A DNA stretch of 64,000 bases. Source: Antitrichia curtipendula. Its lineage: Eukaryota; Streptophyta; Bryopsida; Hypnales; Leucodontaceae. Of the stretch, positions 1 to 11,882 are shown in pieces. Position 1 is the first letter of the stretch, and every line of letters begins with the position of its first letter. Location of the stretch: contig OX579639.1 of NCBI GenBank assembly GCA_951230915.1, positions 13,888,001 to 13,952,000 of the forward strand. Direction: 5' to 3'. The translations under genes and the position numbers were made by a program. The notes under the pieces were generated by a model. It searched no databases. It was not told the DNA's origin and saw only the letters and a program-made list of their open reading frames with translations.

Positions 1-3000
1 ATTTTTAGCTACTTGGAAAGCTTTTATTCATTCCATTCGGATTAGTGACATGAAAGTTACAAAAATTCTTGTTTTGTGGGCAATAGTATTTTAACATTTA
101 ACCATCTTTACAATAGTAACTATGATCAACGTTGTTGCAAGTGGGTGTGGTTAATTATCATATTTTTCTCCCTGCACTACCTCCCATATTCTCACCTAAT
201 GTGTAGATTGCAAAATAGCAGCGTTTGAAGTGACAAAAAAACAAAATCTAGCCCTGCAAAAACAAAGGAAGCTTCACTTTCCAAGGACACAATTGTATGA
301 AAAAATGTCCAAAATGGTGGTGCTTCTCTGAAATCATTCTCCAAGGCAAGCTAGCTACATGCTTGAAAACATTCAGACCATTTGGAATTATACAACAAGT
401 AGGAAAAATATAGTAAGTAGAAAAAAGGAGAAAATGATTCAAAATACAAAATTGTTACGATTTAGTTATGGAATTGAAAAATGTCAATTCCAAAGTTTGT
501 AATGTTTTTATAAACAATCTACATCCTATGATTTTGTTTTCTTCCCAAGATATTAAAAATTGAATTAAACAAAGGATTTCAAAGTTTATTTTAAAACATA
601 GAATCTCTATGAAATCCTAAAAAAAATGTTTGTTATCCAATTGGTTGGTTATTTTGTACAAGCACAAGTTTAGAAGCCCATTGCAAACCATTTGGTCATT
701 GCCCATACTTTCACTTATTAGATTTATAATTATTAAAAAAGGATGTTCTAAGTGGGTTCACTATTAGGTACTTTGATATTATTGTTGAGTCTATCAGGAT
801 TCATTAAAAGACAAATGTTGAGTAGTTATGCTCCTCTCTAAAGAACACAAATAGGTGCCTACAAGCTACTGATTTTGAAAATTCATAACTTAGCAATTCT
901 ACAATTGTCCAAAAATACAAAACAACTAAGGTTAGATGTACCTTCTTCTTGCATTTCAAGGAAAGATGAGTGAAAAATGCTTTGAGGGATTCAACATTTT
1001 AAAAAGAGGGACCAATGTCTAGAAGGAAGCTTTATGGACACCTTACCTTAGTACCTTGGTGACGCTAGTCACAGTTGTTGGTAGAGAGCCTACTTTTGTG
1101 CTTACCCAACACCAACAATTGAGTTGTCTTTGTAATAATTTTGTCCTTGAGCTATAGTTTTGAGACAATTCTACAACTAATGAAAATTTCAAATGTGTTA
1201 CACCCAAGAGTTTGGAGTGTGATGCGCTTAGTATTTACAATAGCATTACCTATTCTCTTTGTCTTAATTGTTGCAAGGGCTTAGGATAGAATTTCCTTTC
1301 AAGATAAGAAACGTGTCCCCATCTTGGACTGTGTTGATTGCAATTCGTGCCACATTGGCTACCATTGTTGTCTCTGCTTTCTAAGGTAATTTCAAAAGCT
1401 ATTACGTCTCTACTTAACTTCTCCATTTTGAAGTTGGGTCCCGTGGTGTGGCCATTGCCGTTGATGAGCATCTAATGGAAATGTGGCGTGATCATGAAGG
1501 CAGTTTGAGTTTCTTTATTGTTCTTTTATTGTTGTTTTTTATGTGTAAATCATCCATTAGTGAGTCACACATCAAACAAGTATCAAAGTTGTTAGGATGC
1601 ACAGTGGCCTACCAAAAGAGTGTGCCGTCACTCACCTATCACTACCATTGGAAAGGCAACAGTTATTTTAGAAGGCCAATGTACAATTGACATTCTCAAT
1701 GAATAATACACAATCTAAAGTTGAAAACTTCAAGATACATGCATCTTTTGACTCATCATTTTGTTAGGTGACTGTGTAGATCAATCATTTGTGAGTGGTA
1801 TAGCATACATGTGCTCAAGTTGGCAAGATGTACAATTAATAATTCCAGTGAACAATACACGTAATAAAGTTGATAAGTTCAGGATATACACATCTCTTGG
1901 CTCTTCATTTTAGGTGTATAAATTAACCATTTCCAGGTCACGCAATATACATGTAATTTAAGTTGATCAAAATCATACTTGACAATACCAATGAACAATA
2001 CATTTATTTAAGTTGACAACTTTCAAACAAACTCATCCTCTAATTCATCTTCATATTAGGTGTTTAGACCAATCATCTGAGGGGGGGTCTAGCAGACATG
2101 TAATCAAGTAATTGGTAAGATGTATAGGTGAAAAAGTTCAAAATAACTTTAGAATTTTGTTTCAAAAATTCTATTAATGATGGTCTAAATTTCTAAATTT
2201 TTTTGCACATCTTTTCAAATTAGCATACCTCAAGATCTTATAATTATATGTGTCTAAAGATAATTATTTTTCTAAAATTGGATACTTGTATTAGAAATGG
2301 CAGTTTTAGCTACAGGCTTGAGAAAATTCAGATCATTTGGAATTATACAACAAGTAGGAAAAATATAATAAGTAGAAAGAAGTAGAAAATGATCCAAAAT
2401 ACAAAATTGTTAAGAACTTAGTTATGAAATTGAAGAATGCCTATTCCAATGTTTGTAATGTTTTTATAAACAATCTACATCCTATGATTTTGTTTTCTTC
2501 CCAAGATATTAAAAATTGAATTAAATAAAGGATTTCAAAGTTTATTTTAGAGTATAGAATCCATTATTGCCTACAAACTAATAATCTTTATAACTTTCAT
2601 TTCAGTGATCAAAATAAAATGATCAAAAACTTTCTACATATATATAAATCTAGAAAATCATTTTCAAATTTTTATTTGCTTAAAAAGCAATTTTTTTGAA
2701 GTACCCAACGAGCATTGAAAATTACATATGCTACAATAACTTTTGATTCAAGCATGTACTCAAAAGTTTTGAAATTATTATGCTTTAAAGCTACTATTTG
2801 GACACATGAGTGAAAATTTTAAAGAACTTTTTTTCCCAGTTGTAGTAAGCTGCTCAAAATTGCTATGTTGCCAAAAAATGCAATTCAATGTTCAAAGGGT
2901 GAATGATACAAATGTAAGGCATATCGGATTACGATCCTTGCTGTAAGCTTATAAAAGTATTCAAGCTTCTAGATGAAATAATAAACACTTGGATGCAAAA

Positions 3001-3530
3001 GTAAACGAAGTTCTATAATTTCTTTGCGTTTTAGTTAGAAGAGTGATAAAGAACTTTTATGATTAAAACTACTAACCAAAACCAAAAAAATATTGACCCT
3101 CAAATGTCTACTTTAGATTTGTGTGTAGTTGGTGCTAGTGAATTTTTTACTAGAAAATTTTGCCAAACGATCAAATTATAGGTAAATAAATTAGAAAACT
3201 TGTTGGCAAGGAATGCATTAAAATACAAACAAAGAATCAAATTTGGCAAGGAATGCATTAAAATACAAACAAAGAATCAAATTTGAATGAACGCAATACA
3301 AATATGTACTAGATCAAAAATTGATTTCTTTCTAAACACGAATCCATGATGCTTTATGTTTTTGCTCCATATAAAATCATTATAAAATTTTAAAATGTTT
3401 ACAAAATCCTAAGAAAAATGTTTGTTATCCAATAGGTTGGTTATTTTGTACAAGCACAAGTTTAGAAGCCCATTGCAAACCATTTGGTCATTGCCCATAG
3501 TTTCACTTATTGGATTTATAATTTTTTTGA
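1..3530 (+). repeat. Long AT-rich repeat alpha, copy 1
   Basis: This stretch is a diverged direct copy of about 14,160-17,740. The shared path is clear at many points, for example the block starting CTACCTCCCATA (near 179 and 14,341) and the block around 1,440-1,700 matching 16,470-16,700. Relative to the second copy, copy 1 lacks about 870 bases near position 600. Its last part (about 2,570-3,530) repeats sequence also found at about 14,765-15,770 and 20,290-21,290, so the unit is itself internally repetitive. No transposase, reverse transcriptase or gag coding is visible, and I found no clean terminal repeats. What kind of element it was is unknown. Confidence 0.75.
1475..1690 (+). CDS. Short ORF conserved in three alpha copies (unknown)
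   Basis: From the first ATG this frame encodes about 71 residues starting MEMWRDHEGS, followed by a strongly hydrophobic segment (FFIVLLLLFF) and a tail ending near LLGCTVAYQKS. The same frame stays open in the other direct copy (16,502-16,678) and in the inverted copy (9,072-9,302). The frame is open a little further upstream without an ATG. No family is recognised. It may simply be a well-preserved part of a repeat rather than a gene. Confidence 0.2.
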   Translation: MEMWRDHEGSLSFFIVLLLLFFMCKSSISESHIKQVSKLLGCTVAYQKSVPSLTYHYHWKGNSYFRRPMYN

Positions 3531-3589
3531 AAATAAAAGAATGACAATCAAAGCTTATTTTACAATTTGTTACTGAAAAAAGAAGATAG

Positions 3590-4333
3590 GGGTGAATGCA
3601 AGAAAGTCCGAACAAAAAGCATAGCGCCGGCCATAGTATTCACAGTATTCAAATTTTTTTTTGGAATAACTTAAAATTTAGAAATTTAAAATTAAAAAAA
3701 AAAAAAAAAAAGTTTTGTATTCACATCTTTAAGTAGAAGGTACCCTAGGAAGGAAAAGTATAGGAATTTTTTTTAAGTAGGGTTTAGGATTTAGGGCAAA
3801 ATCTCATGAAAATAGGTACTTTGACATTTTAATTTGTAGAAAATAGGAAAAACAGTTTTCAAAGAAACTAAAAATTTTCCATTTGGGAACACTTCAATTT
3901 AAAGATATTTTACCAAAAAAATCATCTTAAAACCATTTTGAATATTCAGAACTGCGCGCGCAAGAGAGCCCTGCTTGCCTGAATGTAGAGGACATAAAAT
4001 AATGTTTTTTAAAATTTTGTTTGGAAGGAACATGCCTCTCTAATGTAGGTACAGACCACATAAATTCCAGCTCCATATCATTAATTTTAGAGGGTCCCCA
4101 ATACTAAAACCCCCTAAATTGCAAAGTATGACAAATTAGCTAAAATGAAATTTAAATACAAAATGATTTTTGAAAATTTCTGAAAAATAAAATTTCTAAT
4201 TCATGTCTAGTTTCTGATCTTCAAAAAAAAAAATTCAAGTACATTGGCTTTAATCTGCAAAAGTTATGGCCGAAGACAACTCGAGCACATCAAGTGTGAC
4301 AAAAAATAGTACTGGTCTTTCTTGCATTCACCC
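3590..4333. mobile_element. 744-bp MITE with GGGTGAATGC inverted ends
   Basis: The left end reads GGGTGAATGCAAGAAAG and the right end is its reverse complement (CTTTCTTGCATTCACCC). The element is flanked on both sides by ATAG. In the second beta copy the same site is empty and has a single ATAG (21,348-21,351), which directly shows insertion with a target duplication of 3-4 bases. The interior is AT-rich with a poly-A tract (about 3,693-3,711) and no coding sequence. Superfamily is unclear: a 3-base duplication would suit a PIF/Harbinger- or CACTA-like mobiliser, but the TIR does not settle it. Confidence 0.8.
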
Positions 4334-5425
4334 ATAGTCACATTAAAAGTAAAGCAAAATCACATACCTTCCCATTGTAGACCCTTAGTGGGAACTATAC
4401 TTGCCCTTTGGGATACTAATGCGTCTTTTAGTTCTCTACATGATCCAATGACAATCCAACTGTGTTCCTTCACATTGTGGATTAATGCAAGGATTTTTTT
4501 ACCATGTGTAGAAATCAAATAGTGATGTTTAACAAGTTCATTTCAAAATGGTTGCTTTACAACCCAATTTCCAACCCTTAGACTCTAATTATACACCCTA
4601 TGCAATTATTGCTACATAAAATGCAAAAGACCAGAATTGGATCCATGACTAAGGATTTGAATTAGGTGCTAGTCCATAATAAAATTATCAAGTATAGAAG
4701 GGGCAATTTTAAATTGTTAATAATAGTATTCAGTAGATGGAACAAGTTCAGTTGGAAAGTAAAGTAGGAGGTTTATAAAAATGAGAAATGATTGCAATAT
4801 TGGGAGTGGAGTGTTTTCAATAAAATTTAGTCAAGGAGAACATACATGGAAGTTCCATGTATTGCAAGATGTGCTAGATTTTTTTGATTTTTTAAAGATT
4901 TTGTTATGAATTTCAAAGTTGGATTTGCATAAGGATCTAAAAAGCATATCTACTTCTACATGTGCATTGTTGTTACAATGAATAATGTAATATAAAACTT
5001 TGTATTATAGCCTAAATTATTTAAGTATCTAATACCTTAGGGCCATTTTTTACTATAACATATGTCCAAGCCCCATTAAATTTTGAAATTGGATTGATGA
5101 AGAGCTAAAAATTGGGACTTGAGGCTTCACAATTCACACTACATTCCAAGATTCTATACTTGGTGTGCTCAAAATACCTATGTGGAAACACATTGTAGAG
5201 ATTTTGGCGTCAAATAAGTAGGAGTCAATGAGTCAAAGCTTGAGTTGGGCTTAGGATAAACGGAGACTCAATTTTGGGTCTAAATCATTAAGTGAGACTT
5301 ACACCTCCAAATTTCTCAGTCAAGCATCCATGTGGGTTGATTTGGTAAAAGAATGTGATCATTGCAAATTTTATGCTTAAATTGCTACTAAAATATTTTT
5401 TTGACTTTTTGAAATTTTTAGTTAA

Positions 5426-5830
5426 CCCATTAAGGACCGTGGTTGATTTTGGGGGTGCGCAATCCTTTGTATGGCCAATTGGGAGCAATTTTAAAACTTT
5501 TGAATGCAAGTGCCTATCGTAGATCTAACCATATGGATGGAAGTGTTGCGCATGATATAGGATTCAGCATTGAAATTTTTGGGGAAGGTGCGTTGTAAAG
5601 CAGGAATTTTTAGCAAATCTTGGCATAATTTCAGCCCATGTTGTCTTGGTTTTTTCAACCCTCTGGCCACATGCCACCTCAAATTTGCCTTATTATTGTC
5701 CTAAACTCTTCACTTCCCAATTCCCCAGACCCGTCCCCTTTGCCATGTCATCAAATTTATTGACATGTTCTCTCTACAAACCCAAAAGGACCCAAATCGA
5801 CCACAGAATGGTTGACCGGTCCTTAATGGG
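5426..5830. mobile_element. 405-bp TTAA-flanked MITE (member 1)
   Basis: The left terminus CCCATTAAGGACCG is a perfect 14-base inverted match of the right terminus, and both ends abut TTAA (5,422-5,425 and 5,831-5,834). The corresponding site in the other beta copy (near 22,385-22,395) lacks the element. No coding capacity is seen. TTAA targets with TIRs starting CCC are the hallmark of the piggyBac superfamily, which is the basis for the tentative class. Its left end closely resembles the right end of the member at 12,252-13,135. Confidence 0.75.
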
Positions 5831-7218
5831 TTAAGTAGATTGCCATGTTTTTATATGGAAAAACTTTGGATTTAAAGTTGGAAATTTAACCTTTACACTA
5901 TAAAACTCCAAATCCCACTCATAAAAAATGATTTGTTCACCTTCTACAACTCAAGAAAGTTGGAATTTGACCTTTAAGTGGGCACTGGGAGAACCAAGGC
6001 ATGCTAGTGTGGGACATAAAGTATGCACTTCAATTATGGTTTCTCTCCCAATTGTGTCCCCTATCTATATAAGTTTAATATTTGGATTCAAAAATGTCGG
6101 ACAAGTATAGAAAGGGTACACAATTGAATGAGGGTCAATAATGAGTATACTTACCTTTAGTTAGCATCAAACAACCTTTGTGCATCATCATACACTTTTT
6201 CCTTGTAGAGTAACACGTACTATTGCTTGTACATTTTTATACCAGTATTGACTAATATTTGAATATGCTTACCTTTAGGGAGTACAAAACAACCCTTTTG
6301 CATTGTTATACATGCTCTTTTTCCTTTGTAGAGTATTGTGTACTAGTGTTTGTACATTTGTATATTAGTAATGACTATTGTAGTTGAACTTCTATGAAGT
6401 GAACTTATCTAAGCCAATAACCTCTACAAGACGCTAAACCTGTCCCATGAAGTGAGACCAACAAGGTAAAAATGCAAAATGTAAAATCTTGCCCTCTATA
6501 TTGTGATGTGTTTAGGGTATGTTTTTGACCACTCTTTCCTAATTTGAGGTCTCTCATTGCAAATATGAATTCAAAATTTACAAATTTTTTCATATGTGAC
6601 AAATAAAAAAATTTGTACGTTTTTCCCATGGGCAAATTCTTGCATTTTCACCCTATTGATCCCACTTCATGGAACAAGTTTATCATCATGCATAACCTTT
6701 CTAAAGTGATATTTTTCTTTTTGTATTAGCCTCGATGCATTGAAAATGTACAAAATAAGTTTTAAAAAAAACTAACTTTCATTGGATTTGGAATCTAGAT
6801 GTTACTCACGTGACTTCCAAAAATCTTTAAATGTCATTAATGTTGCAGCCCTTCTCTAAAGCAATATCTTCTAAAATGTAATGTTTACCTCTAGTCTTAA
6901 GGCTATTATCTTGTAGAAGTTCTCTTGTATTTGAATATGGTTTCCTTTAGTTAGTGTCAAACAATAGAATTAAAACTCGTCCTCCAAATTTAGGCAACCA
7001 TCTAAAGTGAGTTAGCAAAGTAATACATGACATCCCAAATTTACATTGTGTAAGGTGCACCAAGGTATTGGTTAGTAAACTTAAATTAAACCTTAAAGGA
7101 AGGACTATTATCCCCTCAAATGAACAAAATGGATTTCTAGCAAGTTTCTATGGCCTCAATTTTTTAGTGAAACTTTTTGAAACTTTTTCATAAGATAAAG
7201 AAACTTCTTAGCTTCATG

Positions 7219-7221
<3 letters not shown>

Positions 7222-7303
<82 letters not shown>

Positions 7304-7376
7304 CTTTTTAAAATTTTTTAAAATTTTTTAAAATTTTTTAAAATTTTTAAAATTTTATTTATTTATTTATTTATTT
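7222..7376. repeat. TA microsatellite, poly-T and AAATTTTTT low-complexity block
   Basis: A (TA)n run of about 50 bases is followed by a long T run and then several AAAATTTTTT-type units and ATTT repeats. The matching position in the other beta copy (about 23,655) has only a short T run, so this is a local expansion within one copy. Confidence 0.95.
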
Positions 7377-9071
7377 TTCAATTGGTGCCCAGAAGCAAAC
7401 GTTATGCCATCCAAAACAGAATTTTCACCTTGCAGGGCAGAAAAATAATTCAACAAAAACTTGAAATTCAAATTCAAATTTTATCATATTCTTATAGATC
7501 ATATTCTTTTTTACATGTGAATCTTTGATTCATTCCATTTGGATTAGTGATGTGAAAAAAATGAACAACCTTATTTTTTGGGCAATCTAAGCATCTTCCT
7601 GAAAAAATAAATTATAGGATTCATTTCTCAAATGCAATTTTAATAATTATTCAAAAAAATTGTTTGAAAAGGTTAATTTTGATTTCTAGAACAATCTCCT
7701 TATTGGAATTGTTGTGATTCAATCCCATCTTAGAGCAATCAATAATTTGGTTTTTCTTTCAATTTTAAACCTACATCTACTTAACAATTTTTTAAGGAAT
7801 GGAAATCAAGTAGGGACTTTTTGAATTTTTTTTCCCAAACCTTAAATTCCATTCTTCAACACAATATGTTATTAAATTCAAATTCCATACTTCAAAAATA
7901 TTTCACAAATGGCGGTCAAAGTCATTTGAAATTGCAAACTAGTGTTAAAAAAAACCTTTTTCCTCCAACTTTGAATGCTAATAACTTCCAATCTGTACAG
8001 TCAAACTTTATGAAATTTTTATCACATGATCTCAAACAAATAAAGTATAAGATCCTACGGTTAGATTCTAAGTTTTTTAAATGAATGTAGGAAAAATGGC
8101 ACTCTTGAATGATTTGGCAAAAAAAGGACATTGGTCCTTTAGGGTTTTACACTTTTACATGGGGACATGCTTGAATAAGTTCTTAGTAAAATTTGATTAG
8201 TTTTGAGCATCATGTTTTTGGTTTTGATTTTTGTCTGTCTTACATCTATACAAATGAAATGTTTGGAACAAGGTCTGTTTTGTAATGGACAACATTCACA
8301 ATGATAAAGAAAACTTTAACCTTAGATTTTGTGCCCGTTAAAGCATATATTCTCACATTGATCTTGAAAAGTGTGACTAGCATCTGCAAACTTAAGCTCA
8401 TAAAGATACTACGGACTGGAGTGGTCTAATGGATAACTTCACTATAAATTGTAGAAAAAGAGAATGCACCTATTGGATCAATAATGTGAGAATTTTGGTG
8501 ATTTTTTTGATCAAGGGAGTGTGTGTGTGTGTCATTACAAGGCTAATTGCATTTATGGTCATCAAAATTGTCGTTATGCAAATTTTTGAATCTTCCAAAC
8601 TCAAGATGCCATCAAAATAGTTGTTATGCAAATTTTTGAATTTTATCAACTTTACATCTTACCAATTACTTGAGTACATGTATGCTAGACCACTCCCCAA
8701 ACTAATGATTGATCTACACAACCAACATGAAGATGAATTAGAGGATGCATTTGTTGGAAAGTTGTCAACTTAAATAAATGTATTGTTCATTGGTATTGTC
8801 AAGTATGCATCTGGTCAATTTTATTACATGTATGTTGAGTGACCTGGAAATGGTTAATTTATACAGTCACCTAAAAAGAAGAGCCAAGAGATGTGTATAT
8901 CTTGTCAATTTTATTACGTGTATTGTTCATTGGAATTATTAATTGTACATCTTGCCAACTTGAGCACATGTATGCTACACCACTCACAAATGATTGATCT
9001 ACACAGTCACCTAACAAAATGATGAGCCAGAAGATGCATGTACCTTGAAGTTTTCAACTGTAGTTTGTGTA

Positions 9072-9302
9072 TTATTCATTGGAATTGTCAACTGTACATT
9101 GGCCTTCCAAAAAAAATGTTGTCCTTCTAGTGGCAGTGATAGGTGAGTGACGACAATCTTTTTGGTAGGCCACTGTGCATCCTAACAACTTTGATACTTG
9201 TTTAATGTGTGACTCGCCAATGGATGATCTACACATAAAAAACAACAATAAAAGAACAATAAAGAAACTAAAACTGCCTTCATGATCATGCCACATTTCC
9301 AT
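9072..9302 (-). CDS. Short ORF of the inverted alpha copy (unknown)
   Basis: This 76-residue frame starts MEMWHDHEGS and continues with the same hydrophobic FFIVLLLLFF segment and LLGCTVAYQK tail as the ORFs at 1,475 and 16,502. A few residues differ, and the C-terminus is longer. No family is recognised. Evidence that it is a real gene is limited to the frame staying open in three diverged copies. Confidence 0.2.
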   Translation of the reverse strand: MEMWHDHEGSFSFFIVLLLLFFMCRSSIGESHIKQVSKLLGCTVAYQKDCRHSPITATRRTTFFLEGQCTVDNSNE

Positions 9303-9875
9303 TAGATGCTCATCAACGACAGCGGCTACACCATGGGACCCAACTTCAAAATAGAGAAGTTAAATAGAGACGCAATTGCTTTTGAAATTACCTTAGAAAG
9401 CGGAGACAACAATGGTAGCCAATGTGGCACCAGTTGCAGTCAACATAGTCCAAGATGGGGACACATTTTTTAATCTTAAAAGAAAATTCTATCCTAAGCC
9501 CTTGCAATAAATAAGACAAAGATAATAGTTAATGTTATTAGAAATACTAGGCACATTGCACTCCAAACTTCTAGATGTATCACATTTGAATTTAGTTGTA
9601 GAATTGTTTCAAAATTGTACCTAAAAGATAAATTATTACTAAGACAACTCAATTGTTGGTATTAAGTAAGCGCAAAAGTAGGCTCTCTACCAACAATTGT
9701 GACTAGCGTCACCAAGGTACTAAGGTAAGGTGTCTATAAAGCTTCCTTCTAAACATTGATCCCTCTTTCTAGAATGTTGAATTCCTCAAAGAATTTTTCA
9801 ATCATTTTTCTTTGAAACGCAAGATTTAGGCAAATCTAACCTTAGTTGTTTTGTGTTTTTTGGACTAGTGTAGAA

Positions 9876-10185
9876 CAGGGTTGTCCATCCTGACGTGACG
9901 TTGGCTTTTCACGTCAAGATGTCCGTCAGCGTCGGTTCGGATGCGTCAGGATCCAAATTTTTTTTTTTCCTAAGACGGCCTGTCCGTCGACCTGGACGGA
10001 CCGACCGTCAACGGGACGGACCGTCCATTGACAAGGACGGACCAGCCGTCGACAGGATGGACGGACCGTCCAAAAAAAAATGTTTTTTTTTTTTTTTTTT
10101 TTGATCCTGACAGACGCCGGGGTTGAATCCTGACGTCCGTCCGGACATCCTGACAAATGGACAGGACGTGATGGAGACAACCCTG
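9876..10185. mobile_element. 310-bp hAT-like MITE with GACGGACC array
   Basis: The termini are CAGGGTTGTC and its inverted counterpart GACAACCCTG, directly flanked by the 8-base duplication GTGTAGAA (9,868-9,875 and 10,186-10,193). The alpha copy near 897-904 has the uninterrupted site (reverse complement TTCTACAA region). TIR sequence and 8-base duplication are typical of hAT transposons. The interior is strikingly GC-rich compared with its surroundings: many overlapping GACGGACC/CCGTCC units at about 9,974-10,072, bracketed by T runs. No coding sequence is supported. Confidence 0.85.
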
Positions 10186-10340
10186 GTGTAGAATTGCTTG
10201 GTTATGAATTTCAAAGTCAACAGCTTATAAGCACCTATTTGTGTTCCTTAGAGGGGGGAAAAACTACTCAACACTTGTCTTGTAATGATTATTCATAGAC
10301 TCAATATTAATATCAAGTCACCTAAAAATGAACCCACAGA

Positions 10341-11682
10341 GTTTTTTACCACGTCATTTTTTTCAAAAAAAATTCTCGCTCGTTTTTAGATGAATATGAA
10401 AATTTCACTTGCACAATTGAATTGTTTATTTTCAATGCCATATTTAGAGGAAAGAGCTTGCAAATCAAACAATATCCATTCTACTTCCATCCTATTACTC
10501 ACCTAAAATTGTCCATGTATGTATTCCATTATGCCTTCATTTAATAAAGTCACCGCTTTTACACTCTATAGTGACCATTTTAGCACTATTTATAGGGATA
10601 ATTTGGCAAATAGGGGCAATTTTAGAACACCCCACCTTATACTTTAAATTCTTCAATCCTAAAAGGACGTTTCTATGACCACTTCTTCAAACTTCAAAAC
10701 CATTGACTTTGTATGCTCCTATTTTGCAACTATATACAAATGAAAGTTTTTAGATTTGTTTTTTGAAAGAATCTTCTATTTGTCATAAAATATAGACTTT
10801 TAAAAAAGAATTGAAATTATGGTGAATTTTTGAATAAAAAGTGACAAAATTTCTTATGAAATTCAAAATGTGCCTCAAAATATCAAAATATCTCATCATT
10901 AAGGAATTTTATAGTGTAGAAAAACATAGTATTAATGAAGTTTCATCCAAAAATCAAGAGACCACGATTATAGGTCCAAAGTTTAAATTGCAATCAAATA
11001 TTGAATTTAACTCAATTTTCAAAGTTTCAGATTGGTATAGAAACTAAACTTAGTTAACTTCATTTCATTAGTTGGACTCAAATTCAAAAAAAATCATTGT
11101 TATGGCTAAAAACACAGATTTAGAACAAGAGATAGAAGTGGACAAAATACACTACAAGGTGATTCATGGATAGGGCATCTTCTTCTATAGAAAAGTAAAA
11201 AATGTCTCAATGTAGGATTATCCAATAGCATTAGCTACAAATACATTGAAGCACATTCCAAGGATCAGGTGGTTGAAAAGATTGCTTTTTTGTGGCCTAT
11301 AAGTCATTCATCAACTATTTTTTGGCCTTCCTAGTGTGACAAGGTTAAAATCATACTTTAATCCCTAAAGTCCCTAAGCCATTTTTCCATAAAAAAACAC
11401 ACTCAAACTTGTCAATTTTATAGCAAAGAGCAAAAATAAAATTTAATGTTATATTTTGCAAATTTAACTGTAGGATCTTGTACTAAACTAGTGTAAAAAC
11501 ATGTGGAAGAGATTTAAGAAACTTCAATTGCGTGGATTGCAAGATGTTTGCATTTAAATTGAAGGAAACAAGTGTTTTTTGTTCATTGCTCAACTACATT
11601 TTTTGGCTTTAAACCTTCTTAATTAAATTTTTTGGTTGTATTGATTTTGAATTTCTAATTTTAAATGATGAAGAATTGGGTT
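10341..11682. other. AT-rich spacer, no gene recognised
   Basis: Only short meaningless frames are present. A TTAA followed by TCCCTAAAGTCCC at about 11,358-11,374 resembles an end of the TTAA-flanked family, but no matching second end was located. Confidence 0.5.
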
Positions 11683-11882
11683 NNNNNNNNNNNNNNNNNN
11701 NNNNNNNNNNNNNNNNNNNNNNNNNNNNNNNNNNNNNNNNNNNNNNNNNNNNNNNNNNNNNNNNNNNNNNNNNNNNNNNNNNNNNNNNNNNNNNNNNNNN
11801 NNNNNNNNNNNNNNNNNNNNNNNNNNNNNNNNNNNNNNNNNNNNNNNNNNNNNNNNNNNNNNNNNNNNNNNNNNNNNNNNNN
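11683..11882. other. Assembly gap (200 N)
   Basis: A run of exactly 200 N characters, a round figure typical of a scaffold gap of arbitrary length. The adjacency of flanking repeats is therefore not proven by sequence. Confidence 0.99.

Larger units (their letters stand above)
3400..8650 (+). repeat. Long AT-rich repeat beta, copy 1
   Basis: This is a direct, diverged copy of about 21,160-24,640. Anchors are the CATTTGGTCATTGCCCATAG block (3,481 and 21,245), the block around 4,340-5,410 (21,352-22,380), and the blocks from 5,840 to 7,210 (22,390-23,650) and 7,380-8,640 (23,665-24,620). Copy 1 is longer because it carries a 744-bp transposon at 3,590, a 405-bp TTAA element at 5,426 and an expanded microsatellite at 7,220. 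The first 130 bases are shared with the alpha repeats. No protein gene is recognised. Confidence 0.75.
8655..10340 (-). repeat. Inverted partial copy of repeat alpha
   Basis: Read on the minus strand, this segment follows about 750-2,130 of alpha copy 1 and 15,770-17,160 of copy 2. It includes the short conserved ORF (9,072-9,302) and the flanking block at 10,265-10,340 that matches the reverse complement of about 760-830. It is interrupted by a 310-bp hAT-like insertion at 9,876. Confidence 0.75.

Noticed and set aside
9895..10220. Frames across the GACGGACC array
   Set aside because: These are artefacts of the repeat inside the hAT-like MITE, with Lys/Phe runs from poly-A/T.
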